The notes: generated from the letters alone by a model not told the origin. Positions 1 to 7,799 are shown, numbered from the stretch's first letter. The stretch: 38,176 bases of DNA from Vreelandella aquamarina (GCF_900110265.1 NZ_FODB01000038.1:1-38176); one strand, 5' to 3'. Numbers and translations: made by a program.

Positions 1-12
1 AGGTAATGACTG

Positions 13-111
13 TGTGGGAGGGAGCTTCAGCTCGCGACGATTAGAGCACCAGTGCTGCGGCAGGCTAAGGGCGGCTGACGCCGCCGTCGCCCAATAAATT
101 GGCCTCCCACA
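13..111. repeat. REP/REPIN-like palindromic element, copy 1
   Basis: This is a 99-bp element whose ends are inverted (TGTGGGAGG at the left, CCTCCCACA at the right). Inside are a hairpin GAGCT-TC-AGCTC, a small hairpin GCAC-CA-GTGC and a strong hairpin GGCGGC-TGAC-GCCGCC, plus a GCGACG/CGTCGC pair that can extend the outer stem. It lies about 60 bp beyond the 3' end of the REP transposase gene. Four more copies lie on the other side of that gene. The hairpin preceded by a GTGG foot resembles REP elements recognised by RAYT enzymes; that link is inferred. Confidence 0.85.
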
Positions 112-168
112 TCAGGCTTTCTAATCGACAAACAGCTGGTTGTTTACACTTGTATTCTAGGATGTGAC

Positions 169-597
169 TTATAGCCAAATAGCATCCCAATAGCTGTACT
201 TTCCTATATCTTCGACCAAATTGGCTCTTAGAGGATTGGCAACGATATATCTAGCAGCTGCTTTTAGCGATGCTTCATCTTTAATCATTCGATCGTGAAA
301 GCCATCTTGCCAAAGACGCCTGCCAATATTCAGCGATACGTAAGCCTTATAACGTCTCACAGCCTCAGAAAGGTCGCCGTTTAGCTGAAGCAACCAATGG
401 ATATGGTCTGGCATAACAACAAAAGCAAAAGTTGTCGCCAGCTCGCTCACGCGAGGGTGGTAAAAGTGCCTGGATGCACAACAGGCAGTATGAAAATTAG
501 TAAAAACCTGCTGACGATGGCGGGTCGTCGCAGTGACTAAGTAGTGAGCATTCGGGATTGATTGCCTCCCTTGGCGAAGCAGATGGCTCCTGTTCAT
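169..597 (-). CDS. REP-associated tyrosine transposase (RAYT, Y1_Tnp/IS200-like domain)
   Basis: A 142-residue single-domain HUH-type enzyme of the IS200/TnpA_REP group. The motif VMPDHIHWLLQL carries the metal-binding His-x-His pair (H65, H67), and the C-terminal stretch RYIVANPLRANLV holds the probable nucleophile Tyr117. The start was set at the ATG at 597, which has a GGGAG ribosome-binding site just upstream. The frame stays open further upstream, but that part runs into repeat copy 2 and looks non-coding. The family is thought to act on REP elements in its host genome rather than to move as an insertion sequence, and no IS-type ends surround this gene. Instead it is flanked by copies of one palindromic element, as expected for RAYT loci. 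The product looks intact. Confidence 0.88.
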   Translation of the reverse strand: MNRSHLLRQGRQSIPNAHYLVTATTRHRQQVFTNFHTACCASRHFYHPRVSELATTFAFVVMPDHIHWLLQLNGDLSEAVRRYKAYVSLNIGRRLWQDGFHDRMIKDEASLKAAARYIVANPLRANLVEDIGKYSYWDAIWL

Positions 598-650
598 TAT
601 ATGCTCCCTATAATTTTTAATTAACTTAGCACATGCTGTGTAGCATTTTC

Positions 651-749
651 TGTAGGAGGGAGCTTCAGCTCGCGATAATGAAGGCACCACTGCTGCGGCA
701 GGCTCAGGGCGGCTGACGCCGCCGTCGCCCAATAAATTGGCCTCCCACA
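651..749. repeat. REP/REPIN-like element, copy 2 (array unit 1)
   Basis: This 99-bp copy starts with TGTAGGAGG, so the foot of its first hairpin is GTAG rather than GTGG, and ends with CCTCCCACA. It lies 53 bp upstream of the RAYT start codon and is the first of four units spaced exactly 128 bp apart (651, 779, 907, 1035). The 29-bp linker that follows is repeated between units. Confidence 0.85.
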
Positions 750-778
750 TCAGGCTCTTCACCCCTCAAGCAGTCAGG

Positions 779-877
779 TGTGGGAGGGAGCTTCAGCTCG
801 CGACGGTTAGGGCACCAGTGCTGCGGCAGGCTCAGGGCGGCTGACGCCGCCGTCGCCCAATAAATTGGCCTCCCACA
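779..877. repeat. REP/REPIN-like element, copy 3 (array unit 2)
   Basis: This 99-bp copy is very close to copy 1 (GCGACGG and the GAGCTTCAGCTC hairpin are intact). It keeps the full TGTGGGAGG/CCTCCCACA ends and is followed by the same 29-bp linker as unit 1. Confidence 0.85.
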
Positions 878-906
878 TCAGGCTCTTCACCCCTCAAGCA
901 GTCAGG

Positions 907-1005
907 TGTGGGAGAGAGCTTCAACTCGCGATAATGAAGGCACCACTGCTGCGGCAGGCTAAGGGCGGCTGACGCCGCCATCGCCCAATAAATTGGCCTC
1001 CCACA
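907..1005. repeat. REP/REPIN-like element, copy 4 (array unit 3)
   Basis: This 99-bp copy carries substitutions in the first hairpin (GAGAGAGCTTCAACTC), which introduce a mismatch in its stem. It also has GCCGCCATCGCC where other copies have GCCGCCGTCGCC. The inner GGCGGC-TGAC-GCCGCC hairpin and the right end are intact. Confidence 0.83.
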
Positions 1006-1034
1006 TCAGGCTCTTCACCCCTCAAGCAGTCAGG

Positions 1035-1133
1035 TGTGGGAGAGAGCTTCAACTCGCGATGATGAAGGCACCACTGCTGCGGCAGGCTAAGGGCGGCTGA
1101 CGCCGCCGTCGCCCAATAAATTGGCCTCCTACT
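1035..1133. repeat. REP/REPIN-like element, copy 5 (array unit 4)
   Basis: This is the last unit of the tandem array. It shares the GAGAGAGCTTCAACTC variant with unit 3, and its right end is altered to CCTCCTACT, so the terminal palindrome is weakened. It ends 7 bp before the stop codon of dsbG, so dsbG transcripts on the minus strand run straight into this structured DNA. It may help to end transcription or protect the mRNA 3' end. Confidence 0.82.
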
Positions 1134-1140
1134 TCTTTTG

Positions 1141-1923
1141 TTAAGGCGCTTCGCTACCCATCATCTCAATGAGGCGTTCTTGGCTGGGGAGGCCTTGGAT
1201 TCGGTCAATGCGCACAGTGCCGCCTTCAGCCTCACGTTGGAAAGCGCTGGTGGGGGTGGCGTAGAGGCCTAGCTCTTCAAAGAGCTGGTTGTTGGCGTAG
1301 ACCTGCTCTTCGATATCCCGTGGCTGTGCGCTGGGGGAGAGCTCATCACCTTCACTGTGACGGTGCAGGGCAGCGGAGGGGTCGTCAGCGCCGAGAATGG
1401 TAGCGGCTAACGCAGGGCTATTGGGGGCGAGAATACCGACCATAATATGGCGTAGCTGAACCTCACCAGCCTCTACCCAAGGGCGGGTTTGTTGCCACAG
1501 CTGACGGCAGTAAGGGCAGTTGGCGTCGGTGAAGGTGTAGATGACGCGTGGGGCATCCGGGTCGCCATCCTGAATCCAGCGGCTCTCTTCAAGCAGCTTC
1601 CAGGTTTCGGCCTCTAAGGGTGCCCGTACGTGCTCGTCAAGCTGTGCCTCAGTCATGTCGCTGCCTTCGCTGTCTACCAGCGTGCCAATAATGGCGTGTT
1701 CTCCATCAGGTGTTAAATAAATCGCCATATCTTGCCCTTGCACGCTGGCCCCAAAGCCGCGCATTCCGCCCGGCGCATCAAACTGCCCATGGATCGTTAA
1801 GCCCTGGTTGGCCAGCGCCTGCACGGGGGCTGGTAGCTCGTCGGCATGGCTGGCTGCCGCTGCGCTACCCAGCGCGGCAAGTAAAGCGAAACGGCCAACA
1901 TGGGGTAAGAAAACACGTTGCAT
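1141..1923 (-). CDS. dsbG: Thiol:disulfide interchange protein DsbG-like (periplasmic DsbC/DsbG family)
   Basis: A 260-residue exported thiol-disulfide isomerase or reductase. Residues 1-27 form a signal peptide ending near ASHA-DE. An N-terminal dimerisation-type region follows, then a thioredoxin fold with the active site CPYC (C136, C139), which is the motif typical of DsbG. A TPTS stretch fits the cis-proline loop. The start at 1923 was chosen because AAGGA lies in front of it and the signal peptide begins there; the longer open frame upstream overlaps the preceding gene's end. E. coli DsbG is of similar length (248 residues). The upstream membrane thioredoxin-like gene on the same strand is separated by about 50 bp and is probably co-transcribed, suggesting a partner that keeps DsbG reduced. 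A DsbC-like role cannot be excluded. Confidence 0.82.
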   Translation of the reverse strand: MQRVFLPHVGRFALLAALGSAAAASHADELPAPVQALANQGLTIHGQFDAPGGMRGFGASVQGQDMAIYLTPDGEHAIIGTLVDSEGSDMTEAQLDEHVRAPLEAETWKLLEESRWIQDGDPDAPRVIYTFTDANCPYCRQLWQQTRPWVEAGEVQLRHIMVGILAPNSPALAATILGADDPSAALHRHSEGDELSPSAQPRDIEEQVYANNQLFEELGLYATPTSAFQREAEGGTVRIDRIQGLPSQERLIEMMGSEAP

Positions 1924-1975
1924 AGCACTATCCTTATGAAAACGGCTTGGTGTGGGTGCCGCGAGGCAAAATATA

Positions 1976-2797
1976 TTAGCGAATACGCGAAAGGCCATCT
2001 TGCAAAGTGGCGCGGGAAAGCTCGCCAAAATGGGTGCTCACGAGCTGTCCATCCGCGTTGTAGTAAAGCGTTGTGGGCATGGCATGGGCTCCGGTGGTTT
2101 GACCCAGGGCATTGCTCGGGTCTTGCCATACATTCTTCAAATCAAAGCCGTGTTCGCTCATAAACGCATGAATGTGTTGAAGGCTTTCACCTTGGTTAAC
2201 GAACACAAAGGTAATGTCCTGCGCTTGTTGCTGGGCCTCTTCAAACACCGGCATTTCACGAATACATGGCGGGCACCAACTTGCCCATAGGTTAACTACC
2301 ATGGGCTTTTGCTCCTGCTGAGCAAGTTTGGGCAGGGTAATAGGCTCGCCGTTGAGCGTAGCAAGCGGAGTAGTGGGCAGTGGGCGTGCCTGCTGTTCGA
2401 TCAGTAGCGTACTGCCAGCTGTCAAGCCCCAGGCTAAACCGCCTACCAAAAGCGCCCCGGCAAGCGGTACTCGTTGGCGCGGTGAGCGCCATATTGCCCA
2501 TCCAGCGTAGCTAAGGCCCGCCACTATACCACCGAGTATATCGAAGCCGCCATCGCGAATATCTAAGCGCGATAGCATGCTGTCATAGTCGCTCCAGTAA
2601 CGCACAACAAAGACGAGGCGTGCGGCCACCAGCGCCACAAATAGCAGGGTAAATAACGTATCGCTGACCGCCACGCGATGCCGCTGGCCAATAAGCGCAC
2701 CCGCTAGCAGGGCCAGTAAAAAGGCAAATCCAATCATCAATTGATGCAGACTAAACCCCATGGGGCCAATCGCAACACTTTGCTGCAACATAGTCAC
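1976..2797 (-). CDS. Membrane-anchored TlpA/DsbE-like thioredoxin with Lgt-like transmembrane region
   Basis: A 273-residue protein with about four membrane segments (near 19-38, 46-65, 85-102 and 110-132) followed by a periplasmic thioredoxin domain from about 140. The active site is WCPPC (C175, C178) and the cis-proline loop is MPTT. The membrane part contains AARLVFVVRY and GGFDILGGIVAG, which resemble the core of prolipoprotein diacylglyceryl transferase (Lgt). The His of the Lgt HGGL motif is replaced by Leu, so lipid transfer is unlikely. The first possible start is GTG at 2797; an ATG two codons later (2791) is equally possible, and no strong ribosome-binding site separates them. It lies upstream of dsbG on the same strand, so a role in electron supply to DsbG is inferred. 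Similar thioredoxin genes neighbour dsbG in Pseudomonas. Confidence 0.8.
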   Translation of the reverse strand: MTMLQQSVAIGPMGFSLHQLMIGFAFLLALLAGALIGQRHRVAVSDTLFTLLFVALVAARLVFVVRYWSDYDSMLSRLDIRDGGFDILGGIVAGLSYAGWAIWRSPRQRVPLAGALLVGGLAWGLTAGSTLLIEQQARPLPTTPLATLNGEPITLPKLAQQEQKPMVVNLWASWCPPCIREMPVFEEAQQQAQDITFVFVNQGESLQHIHAFMSEHGFDLKNVWQDPSNALGQTTGAHAMPTTLYYNADGQLVSTHFGELSRATLQDGLSRIR

Positions 2798-2889
2798 TCA
2801 CGCTTTCACCAGTGGTTTAGCGTAAGTGTGTCAGAACAAGATTATTTAACGATTATCTCTCGTTGCCCTGAGTCGTTATGTCGCAAGCC

Positions 2890-4650
2890 TTATGCTTCAG
2901 CAGCCAGCCAGCGGACGGCATAGGGCGGCAGTGTTTCTTCGTGGTGAGCTGTCAGCGGGTCTAGCGGCTGCCAGTGGTACTGGGTAAGCGCTTGGTTCAG
3001 GGCATCGCCTGCGTGAGCGAGATCAAACTTAACATCGGTGACGTTATACAGCGCGAGTAGGCGTCGCCCGTTACGGAGTGGCCCGCGCTCAATGGCTAGC
3101 AGCTCGGGTGGCGTTTCTATCACGCGCTGCGGGGCGTTGGGGTGAAAGCAGGGCTCTTGGCGACGCTGCACTAGTAGCCGGTGCAGGGCATGGAAAACGT
3201 CATGGGTGGGGGTGGAAGGGCTCTCCAGCAGCAGTGCCAGCTCATCAAGCTGCCAGCGGCGACGGTTAATCGAGCGTAAGCGGCCGCTGCGCTCCACACC
3301 TTCGACATCATTTAGCGTGCCGGTGAGCGTATGGATATAGAGTGCGGGTATTCCTTGTAGGCTGAGCATGATCGCTTGGCTGCATAGAAAGCGCGCAATT
3401 TGCCACGGGTCTGGCCCGCGGCGGGTGCCGCACATGGCCTCAAACCAGGTAATGTTAATTTCGTAGGGTGTGTCGCTGCCATCAGGGTTGCTGCGCATGC
3501 TGACAAAGCCACCAAAACGATGCATCAGTTCCAGCAGTGCGTCGCGTTCATGGTCAGGCAACAGGCCTTCTAACGGCCGTACGCCAATACCGTCGTGGCT
3601 CGCGGTGAAGTTTAAGTAGGTGCACTGTTCAGGCAGCACCGGCAAGCTGTTTAACCACGTTTGTATCGTCGTCGCTTCGCCGCGGGTGAGGGTGTGCAGC
3701 AGCAGGGGCGGCAGGGCGAACTGGTACACCATGTGGGCTTCATCGGGCGCGCCTTTCGCTAATCGCTCCAAGCCAAAGTAGCTGATGTTTTCGGCATGGG
3801 GCACGTTGGTTTCGGTGATCAGCAGCGTGCCGGGGGCTATTTCATCCACGATGGCGCGAAGTAAGCGCACAACGGTATGGGTTTCCGGCAGGTGAATGCA
3901 GGAGGTGCCCAATCGCTTCCACAAAAACGCCACCGCGTCCAAGCGAATAATGCGCACCCCTTGCTGTAGGTAGAACAGCAGAATACCCACGAACTCTAAC
4001 AACACATCCGGGTTTTCGAAGTTGAGGTCTATTTGGTCTTCCGAGAAAGTCGCCCACACGTGGCGCGTACCCCGGCGCGTAGAGATCGGCACTAGAAGTG
4101 GGCTACTGCGCGGGCGGGTGACTTGGGAGACATCGGTATCCGGATCCACTTCGATAAAGTAGTCGCGACCGGGCAGGCTGCCGGTCAGGTAATCCACAAA
4201 CCAGAGCGACTCTCTGGAGACATGGTTCAGCACTAAATCAGCCATCAAGTCATAGTGGCTGGCTAGCGTTTGGATATGCGCCCACTCGCCCAGCTCGCTA
4301 TTGACCTCGCGGTAGTGAATCACCGAAAAGCCGTCGTCGCTGCTCCAGGGGAAAAAGGGCAGTACGTGAACCCCGCTAATGGCATCCCCCAGATAGCTCT
4401 GTAGAAAAGTATCCAGCACCGCTAAAGGCGGCGTACCTTCATCCAAGATGGAGTCACCGTAACAAATGACCCACTGATCTTTTTCGCTCCATGTTGGTGC
4501 GTCGTGGCCCGCCGTGTTAGCGGGTGGGGAAGCCGTCGAGGCGGTACGAAAATTCGCAAGATGCTGGCCAATACGCCGCTGTACTTCCCCCGCACGGGGG
4601 CCATACAGGTGGGTAAGGTAGTGGTGAACGGTCTGCTCGAAAGGGGTCAT
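2890..4650 (-). CDS. GH13 subfamily 18 sugar phosphorylase (sucrose / glucosylglycerate / glucosylglycerol phosphorylase type)
   Basis: A 586-residue cytoplasmic enzyme of the GH13_18 group. These enzymes split alpha-glucosides with phosphate to give glucose 1-phosphate. The motif VLPFFPWSSDDGFSVIHY is typical. The catalytic residues are visible: nucleophile D238 in RLDAVAF, acid/base E280 in ITETN and stabiliser D353 in SHDG. There is no signal peptide. The start at 4650 follows an AGGA sequence, and the 30 residues encoded upstream in frame look non-coding. At about 586 residues it is longer than classical sucrose phosphorylases (about 490-500) and closer to YcjM-type glucosylglycerate phosphorylase. 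The substrate cannot be read from the sequence. In a halophile, a glucosylated compatible solute is attractive, but no transporter or kinase lies beside it. It diverges from nrdR. Confidence 0.85.
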   Translation of the reverse strand: MTPFEQTVHHYLTHLYGPRAGEVQRRIGQHLANFRTASTASPPANTAGHDAPTWSEKDQWVICYGDSILDEGTPPLAVLDTFLQSYLGDAISGVHVLPFFPWSSDDGFSVIHYREVNSELGEWAHIQTLASHYDLMADLVLNHVSRESLWFVDYLTGSLPGRDYFIEVDPDTDVSQVTRPRSSPLLVPISTRRGTRHVWATFSEDQIDLNFENPDVLLEFVGILLFYLQQGVRIIRLDAVAFLWKRLGTSCIHLPETHTVVRLLRAIVDEIAPGTLLITETNVPHAENISYFGLERLAKGAPDEAHMVYQFALPPLLLHTLTRGEATTIQTWLNSLPVLPEQCTYLNFTASHDGIGVRPLEGLLPDHERDALLELMHRFGGFVSMRSNPDGSDTPYEINITWFEAMCGTRRGPDPWQIARFLCSQAIMLSLQGIPALYIHTLTGTLNDVEGVERSGRLRSINRRRWQLDELALLLESPSTPTHDVFHALHRLLVQRRQEPCFHPNAPQRVIETPPELLAIERGPLRNGRRLLALYNVTDVKFDLAHAGDALNQALTQYHWQPLDPLTAHHEETLPPYAVRWLAAEA

Positions 4651-4754
4651 AAAGGGCGTCCTATAAATCAACCTTCGACAAACGCTGCAGCTTGTGTGCC
4701 AAATCGTTACAATACCGTGTTGATACGCGTTGTATAACACAGCTACGCCCTAAG

Positions 4755-4772
4755 GGCAGCGATAAGGCTGCC
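4755..4772. other. Perfect hairpin in the phosphorylase/nrdR divergent region
   Basis: GGCAGC-GATAAG-GCTGCC is a 6-bp perfect inverted repeat just upstream of the proposed nrdR -35 box. A second hairpin, CAAGGC-ATAAA-GCCTTG, lies at 4819-4835 in the predicted 5' untranslated region. The function is unknown; either could be an operator or an RNA hairpin. Confidence 0.5.
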
Positions 4773-4773
4773 G

Positions 4774-4803
4774 CTGACAATAGGCGATAAAACAGTTTAT
4801 AAA
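4774..4803 (+). promoter_or_regulatory. Putative sigma70 promoter for the nrdR-rib-nusB-thiL-pgpA operon
   Basis: CTGACA (4774-4779) and TATAAA (4798-4803) are separated by 18 bp. They lie about 110 bp upstream of the nrdR start on the coding strand, and no better pair was seen in the 260-bp divergent gap. This is a prediction from similarity to consensus only. Confidence 0.45.
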
Positions 4804-4910
4804 ATGGCGAATAACGGGCAAGGCATAAAGCCTTGTAACGTGCTTTATTCGTACAGGCTGACACGCTGCACGCACCACTTCTAGTGCGTACTGATAATAG
4901 GTTGACTGCC

Positions 4911-5408
4911 ATGCATTGCCCTTTTTGTGGTGCAAATGATACCCGAGTGACAGATTCCAGACTGGTGGCGGAAGGCGATCAGGTGCGACGCCGCCGCCAG
5001 TGCGCCAACTGCCAAGAGCGTTTTACGACTTATGAAACCGCTGAGCTGATCATGCCGCGGGTGGTAAAATCCGACGGCTCTCGCGAAAGCTTTAATGAGG
5101 CGAAACTACGCGACGGTATGCTGCGCGCGCTGGAAAAGCGCCCGGTAAGCGCTGAAGCAATTGAAGTGTCGGTAGAGCGTATTCGCCAGACGCTGCGCGC
5201 CCGTGGCGACCGTGAAGTCAACGCGCGTGAGATTGGTGAAGCGGTGATGAAAGCGCTGCGTAGCTTGGATCAAGTGGCCTATATTCGTTTCGCCTCGGTA
5301 TATCGTAAATTTCAGGATTTAGACGAGTTCCGGGCGGAAATCGACCGCCTCTCCCAAGAGCCCACGGATGAGCCAGAGGGCAGTGGGACACAGCACGGAG
5401 CATCGTAA
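4911..5408 (+). CDS. nrdR: Transcriptional repressor NrdR
   Basis: A 165-residue repressor of ribonucleotide reductase genes. It has an N-terminal zinc ribbon with C3, C6, C31 and C34 (CPFC and CANC) followed by an ATP-cone nucleotide-sensing domain, so it senses ATP/dATP and binds NrdR boxes. The start is fixed by the conserved MHCPFC beginning; the ribosome-binding site is weak. The length is normal for the family. It leads the operon and overlaps ribD by one base (TAATG), an arrangement conserved in gammaproteobacteria. No ribonucleotide reductase gene lies in this window, so its targets are elsewhere. Confidence 0.96.
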   Translation: MHCPFCGANDTRVTDSRLVAEGDQVRRRRQCANCQERFTTYETAELIMPRVVKSDGSRESFNEAKLRDGMLRALEKRPVSAEAIEVSVERIRQTLRARGDREVNAREIGEAVMKALRSLDQVAYIRFASVYRKFQDLDEFRAEIDRLSQEPTDEPEGSGTQHGAS

Positions 5409-6556
5409 TGGGTGAATTCTCCACCGCCGACTATCGCTACATGGCTCGCGCTATCCAGCTAGCCAAACGCGGGCTTTATACCACCGACCCCAACCCCAGG
5501 GTGGGGTGTGTGATGGTGCACTTTGATGGCAGCGCGGAAGGCAGCATTGTGGGCGAGGGATACCATGTGCGTGCGGGAGAACCCCATGCAGAAATTCACG
5601 CCCTAAAGGCGGCAGGCAGCGCCGCCCAGGGTGCCACCGCTTATGTCACGCTAGAGCCTTGCTCACATACCGGGCGAACAGGGCCCTGCGCGGTGGCGCT
5701 GGCGCAAGCGGGTGTTGCGCGCGTGGTGGTGGCGATGGGGGACCCTAATCCCCAGGTCAGCGGTGGCGGTATTGAGTATTTGAAAGCAGCAGGCATTCAG
5801 GTGCAGGTAGGCCTGTTGGAAGCAGATGCCCGGGCGCTGAATCCGGGCTTTATTTCCCGTATGGAGCGTCAGCGCCCCTTTGTGCGGCTGAAAATGGCGA
5901 TGAGCTTGGATGGCCGTACCGCCATGGGGTCGGGGGAGTCCCAGTGGATTACCGGCCCGCAAGCGCGCACCCAAGTGCAGCGGCTGCGCGCCCGCTCAAG
6001 CGCTATTCTGAGCGGCGTGGAATCTATCATTATGGATGATTCACGCTTAACGCTGCGTGCCGACCAACTGGCACTGGATAACGCCGCCGAGATCGTGCAG
6101 CGCCAGCCGCTAAGAGTGATCTTGGATTCGCGCCTTCGCTTACCGCTTGCCGCGGCCTGCCTACGAGAGCCAGGGCGCACGCTGATTATCACCACCGATC
6201 AGCATAGCGAAGAGAAACGGCGTAAACTGGCGGCGGCGGGTGCTGAGATTCAGGTGCTTCCTGCCGAAGGCGGCCGGATTGCGCTGGCTGACATGCTGCG
6301 TTGGCTGGCAGATAATGAGCAGGTTAACGAGCTGTTGGTAGAGACCGGCGCAACGCTAGCAGGAGCGTTACTGGAGGCGAATTTAGTCGACGAGCTGCAG
6401 CTATTTGTTGCTCCTACGCTATTAGGCGGTGAAGCAAGGCCACTATTTGCACTGCCGGGAATTACCCAGATGGCCGATCAGAAACGCTTGACGATTAAAG
6501 AGTCGCGAACCGTTGGGCAAGACTGGTGGATCACCGCCACCCCTCACGCTGACTAG
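5408..6556 (+). CDS. ribD: Bifunctional riboflavin biosynthesis protein RibD (deaminase/reductase)
   Basis: A 382-residue enzyme catalysing the second and third steps of riboflavin synthesis. It deaminates the pyrimidine ring and then reduces the ribosyl side chain with NADPH. The N-terminal cytidine-deaminase-like domain shows the zinc motif HAE (H60, E62) with [11 protein letters not shown] (C85, C94). The C-terminal reductase domain starts near 150 ([15 protein letters not shown]). Its start codon overlaps the nrdR stop codon, so translation is probably coupled. The usual next gene, riboflavin synthase (ribE), is absent; a 72-bp gap leads directly to ribB. Confidence 0.96.
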   Translation: MGEFSTADYRYMARAIQLAKRGLYTTDPNPRVGCVMVHFDGSAEGSIVGEGYHVRAGEPHAEIHALKAAGSAAQGATAYVTLEPCSHTGRTGPCAVALAQAGVARVVVAMGDPNPQVSGGGIEYLKAAGIQVQVGLLEADARALNPGFISRMERQRPFVRLKMAMSLDGRTAMGSGESQWITGPQARTQVQRLRARSSAILSGVESIIMDDSRLTLRADQLALDNAAEIVQRQPLRVILDSRLRLPLAAACLREPGRTLIITTDQHSEEKRRKLAAAGAEIQVLPAEGGRIALADMLRWLADNEQVNELLVETGATLAGALLEANLVDELQLFVAPTLLGGEARPLFALPGITQMADQKRLTIKESRTVGQDWWITATPHAD

Positions 6557-6593
6557 CGCAAGCCGTCATTGCAAGGTACCCTGACGCCCGAAA

Positions 6594-6619
6594 TCGCATA
6601 CGATGCGACCACATTTTTT
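6594..6619 (+). other. Hairpin plus T-run in the ribD-ribB gap
   Basis: TCGCAT-ACG-ATGCGA (6594-6608) forms a perfect 6-bp hairpin, followed after CCACA by six T residues (6614-6619) and then by the ribB ribosome-binding site. The stem does not abut the T-run, so it is a poor terminator. It could partially attenuate transcription or be a scar at the place where ribE is found in relatives. No FMN riboswitch could fit in this 72-bp gap. Confidence 0.4.
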
Positions 6620-6628
6620 GGAGATTCC

Positions 6629-7795
6629 ATGGCGCACTCCTCTTCTGAGGGCTTATCCCCTATCGCTGAGCTGGTGGACGATATTCGCCAGGGCAAAATG
6701 GTGATTCTCATGGATGATGAGGATCGCGAGAATGAAGGTGATATCATCATGGCCGCCGAAATGGTGAAGCCTGAGCATATCAACTTCATGGCACGATACG
6801 CGTGCGGCTTGATCTGTATGCCGATGACCCGTGAGCGCTGCGAGCAGCTCAACTTGCCGCTGATGGTACGGGACAATGGCTCAGGCTTTGGCACCAAGTT
6901 CACGCTCTCTATTGAGGCAGCCGAAGGCGTCACGACCGGTATTTCAGCGGCTGACCGCGCGCGCACTGTGCAGGCAGCCGTTGCACCGAACGCTAAACCG
7001 TCGGATATCGTTCAGCCAGGGCATATTTTCCCGCTGATGGCCGAGCCGGGCGGCGTGCTTCGCCGTGCCGGTCATACGGAGGCGGCCTGTGATTTGGCAG
7101 CGCTGGCAGGCTTTGACCCCAGCGGTGTGATTTGTGAAATTATGAACGATGACGGCAGTATGGCGCGTCGTCCGGAACTGGAAGTGTTTGCGAAGACGCA
7201 TGGCATTAAGATGGGCACCATTGCCGATCTGATCCACTACCGTATTGTGAACGAGCAAACGGTGGACCATATAGAAACCTCTCAGGTGTCGACCGTTCAC
7301 GGCAAGCTTGCGCTACATGTGTTCCGTGATCGCATTCAAGGTGCGCACCATTTGGCGCTGGTAAAAGGGCAGCCGACGCCGGAGCAGGCCACCACCGTAC
7401 GTGTGCACCTTGCCGATACGCTGCGCGACGTGATGGGCTTAATGAAGGGTGAGCAGTGTCGGTGGGATGCCAACCGCGCTATTCATGAAATTGCCCAAGC
7501 CCAGGCCGGTGTGTTTGTACTGATTGATGATGGGCGTCCTAATCAAGATTTGAAAGACCAGCTAGATATCTTTCTGGATCGCGTACGCCAGCCGCGTACC
7601 AGCGACTCAGACGGTTCTGGCAACTACTTAACGATTGGTACTGGCTCGCAGATTCTGCGCCACTTAGGCGTTGGTAAAATGCGGCTACTCAGCTCTCCGT
7701 GGAAATTCTCAGCGCTCTCTGGGTTTGGTCTTGAAGTAGTCGAGCGCCTGGGGCCCAATGACACGGCGTATGAGCCAACTTTTCAGCAGGAATAA
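6629..7795 (+). CDS. ribB: 3,4-dihydroxy-2-butanone 4-phosphate synthase with degenerate GTP cyclohydrolase II domain (RibB-RibA-like fusion)
   Basis: A 388-residue protein. Residues about 10-205 form RibB, which makes the four-carbon riboflavin precursor from ribulose 5-phosphate. The signature [10 protein letters not shown] begins at residue 29 and the C-terminal [12 protein letters not shown] is present. Residues about 206-388 align in style with GTP cyclohydrolase II (RibA), but the zinc-binding Cys cluster is missing: where RibA has a CX2GX7CXC-type pattern, this protein reads [14 protein letters not shown]. The RibA half should therefore be inactive as a cyclohydrolase, and a separate ribA is expected elsewhere. 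The start at 6629 follows a clear GGAG; an in-frame extension upstream lacks such support. It sits between ribD and ribH. Confidence 0.9.
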   Translation: MAHSSSEGLSPIAELVDDIRQGKMVILMDDEDRENEGDIIMAAEMVKPEHINFMARYACGLICMPMTRERCEQLNLPLMVRDNGSGFGTKFTLSIEAAEGVTTGISAADRARTVQAAVAPNAKPSDIVQPGHIFPLMAEPGGVLRRAGHTEAACDLAALAGFDPSGVICEIMNDDGSMARRPELEVFAKTHGIKMGTIADLIHYRIVNEQTVDHIETSQVSTVHGKLALHVFRDRIQGAHHLALVKGQPTPEQATTVRVHLADTLRDVMGLMKGEQCRWDANRAIHEIAQAQAGVFVLIDDGRPNQDLKDQLDIFLDRVRQPRTSDSDGSGNYLTIGTGSQILRHLGVGKMRLLSSPWKFSALSGFGLEVVERLGPNDTAYEPTFQQE

Positions 7796-7799
7796 ATTG

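Noticed and set aside
598..762. N-terminal extension of the RAYT frame to 762
   Set aside because: It reads through repeat copy 2 and lacks a ribosome-binding site; the ATG at 597 has GGGAG upstream and gives the normal family length.
651..1133. Regular repeats considered as a CRISPR array
   Set aside because: Units are 99 bp with a constant 29-bp linker, so there are no short repeats with unique spacers and no cas genes.
4651..4910. NrdR-box autoregulatory pair upstream of nrdR
   Set aside because: Some imperfect symmetry is present (GTGTT...AACAC near 4712-4739), but no convincing pair of NrdR boxes at the expected spacing was found by eye.
6557..6628. FMN riboswitch in the riboflavin operon
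   Set aside because: The gap is 72 bp and lacks the conserved multi-helix core; only a simple hairpin is present.
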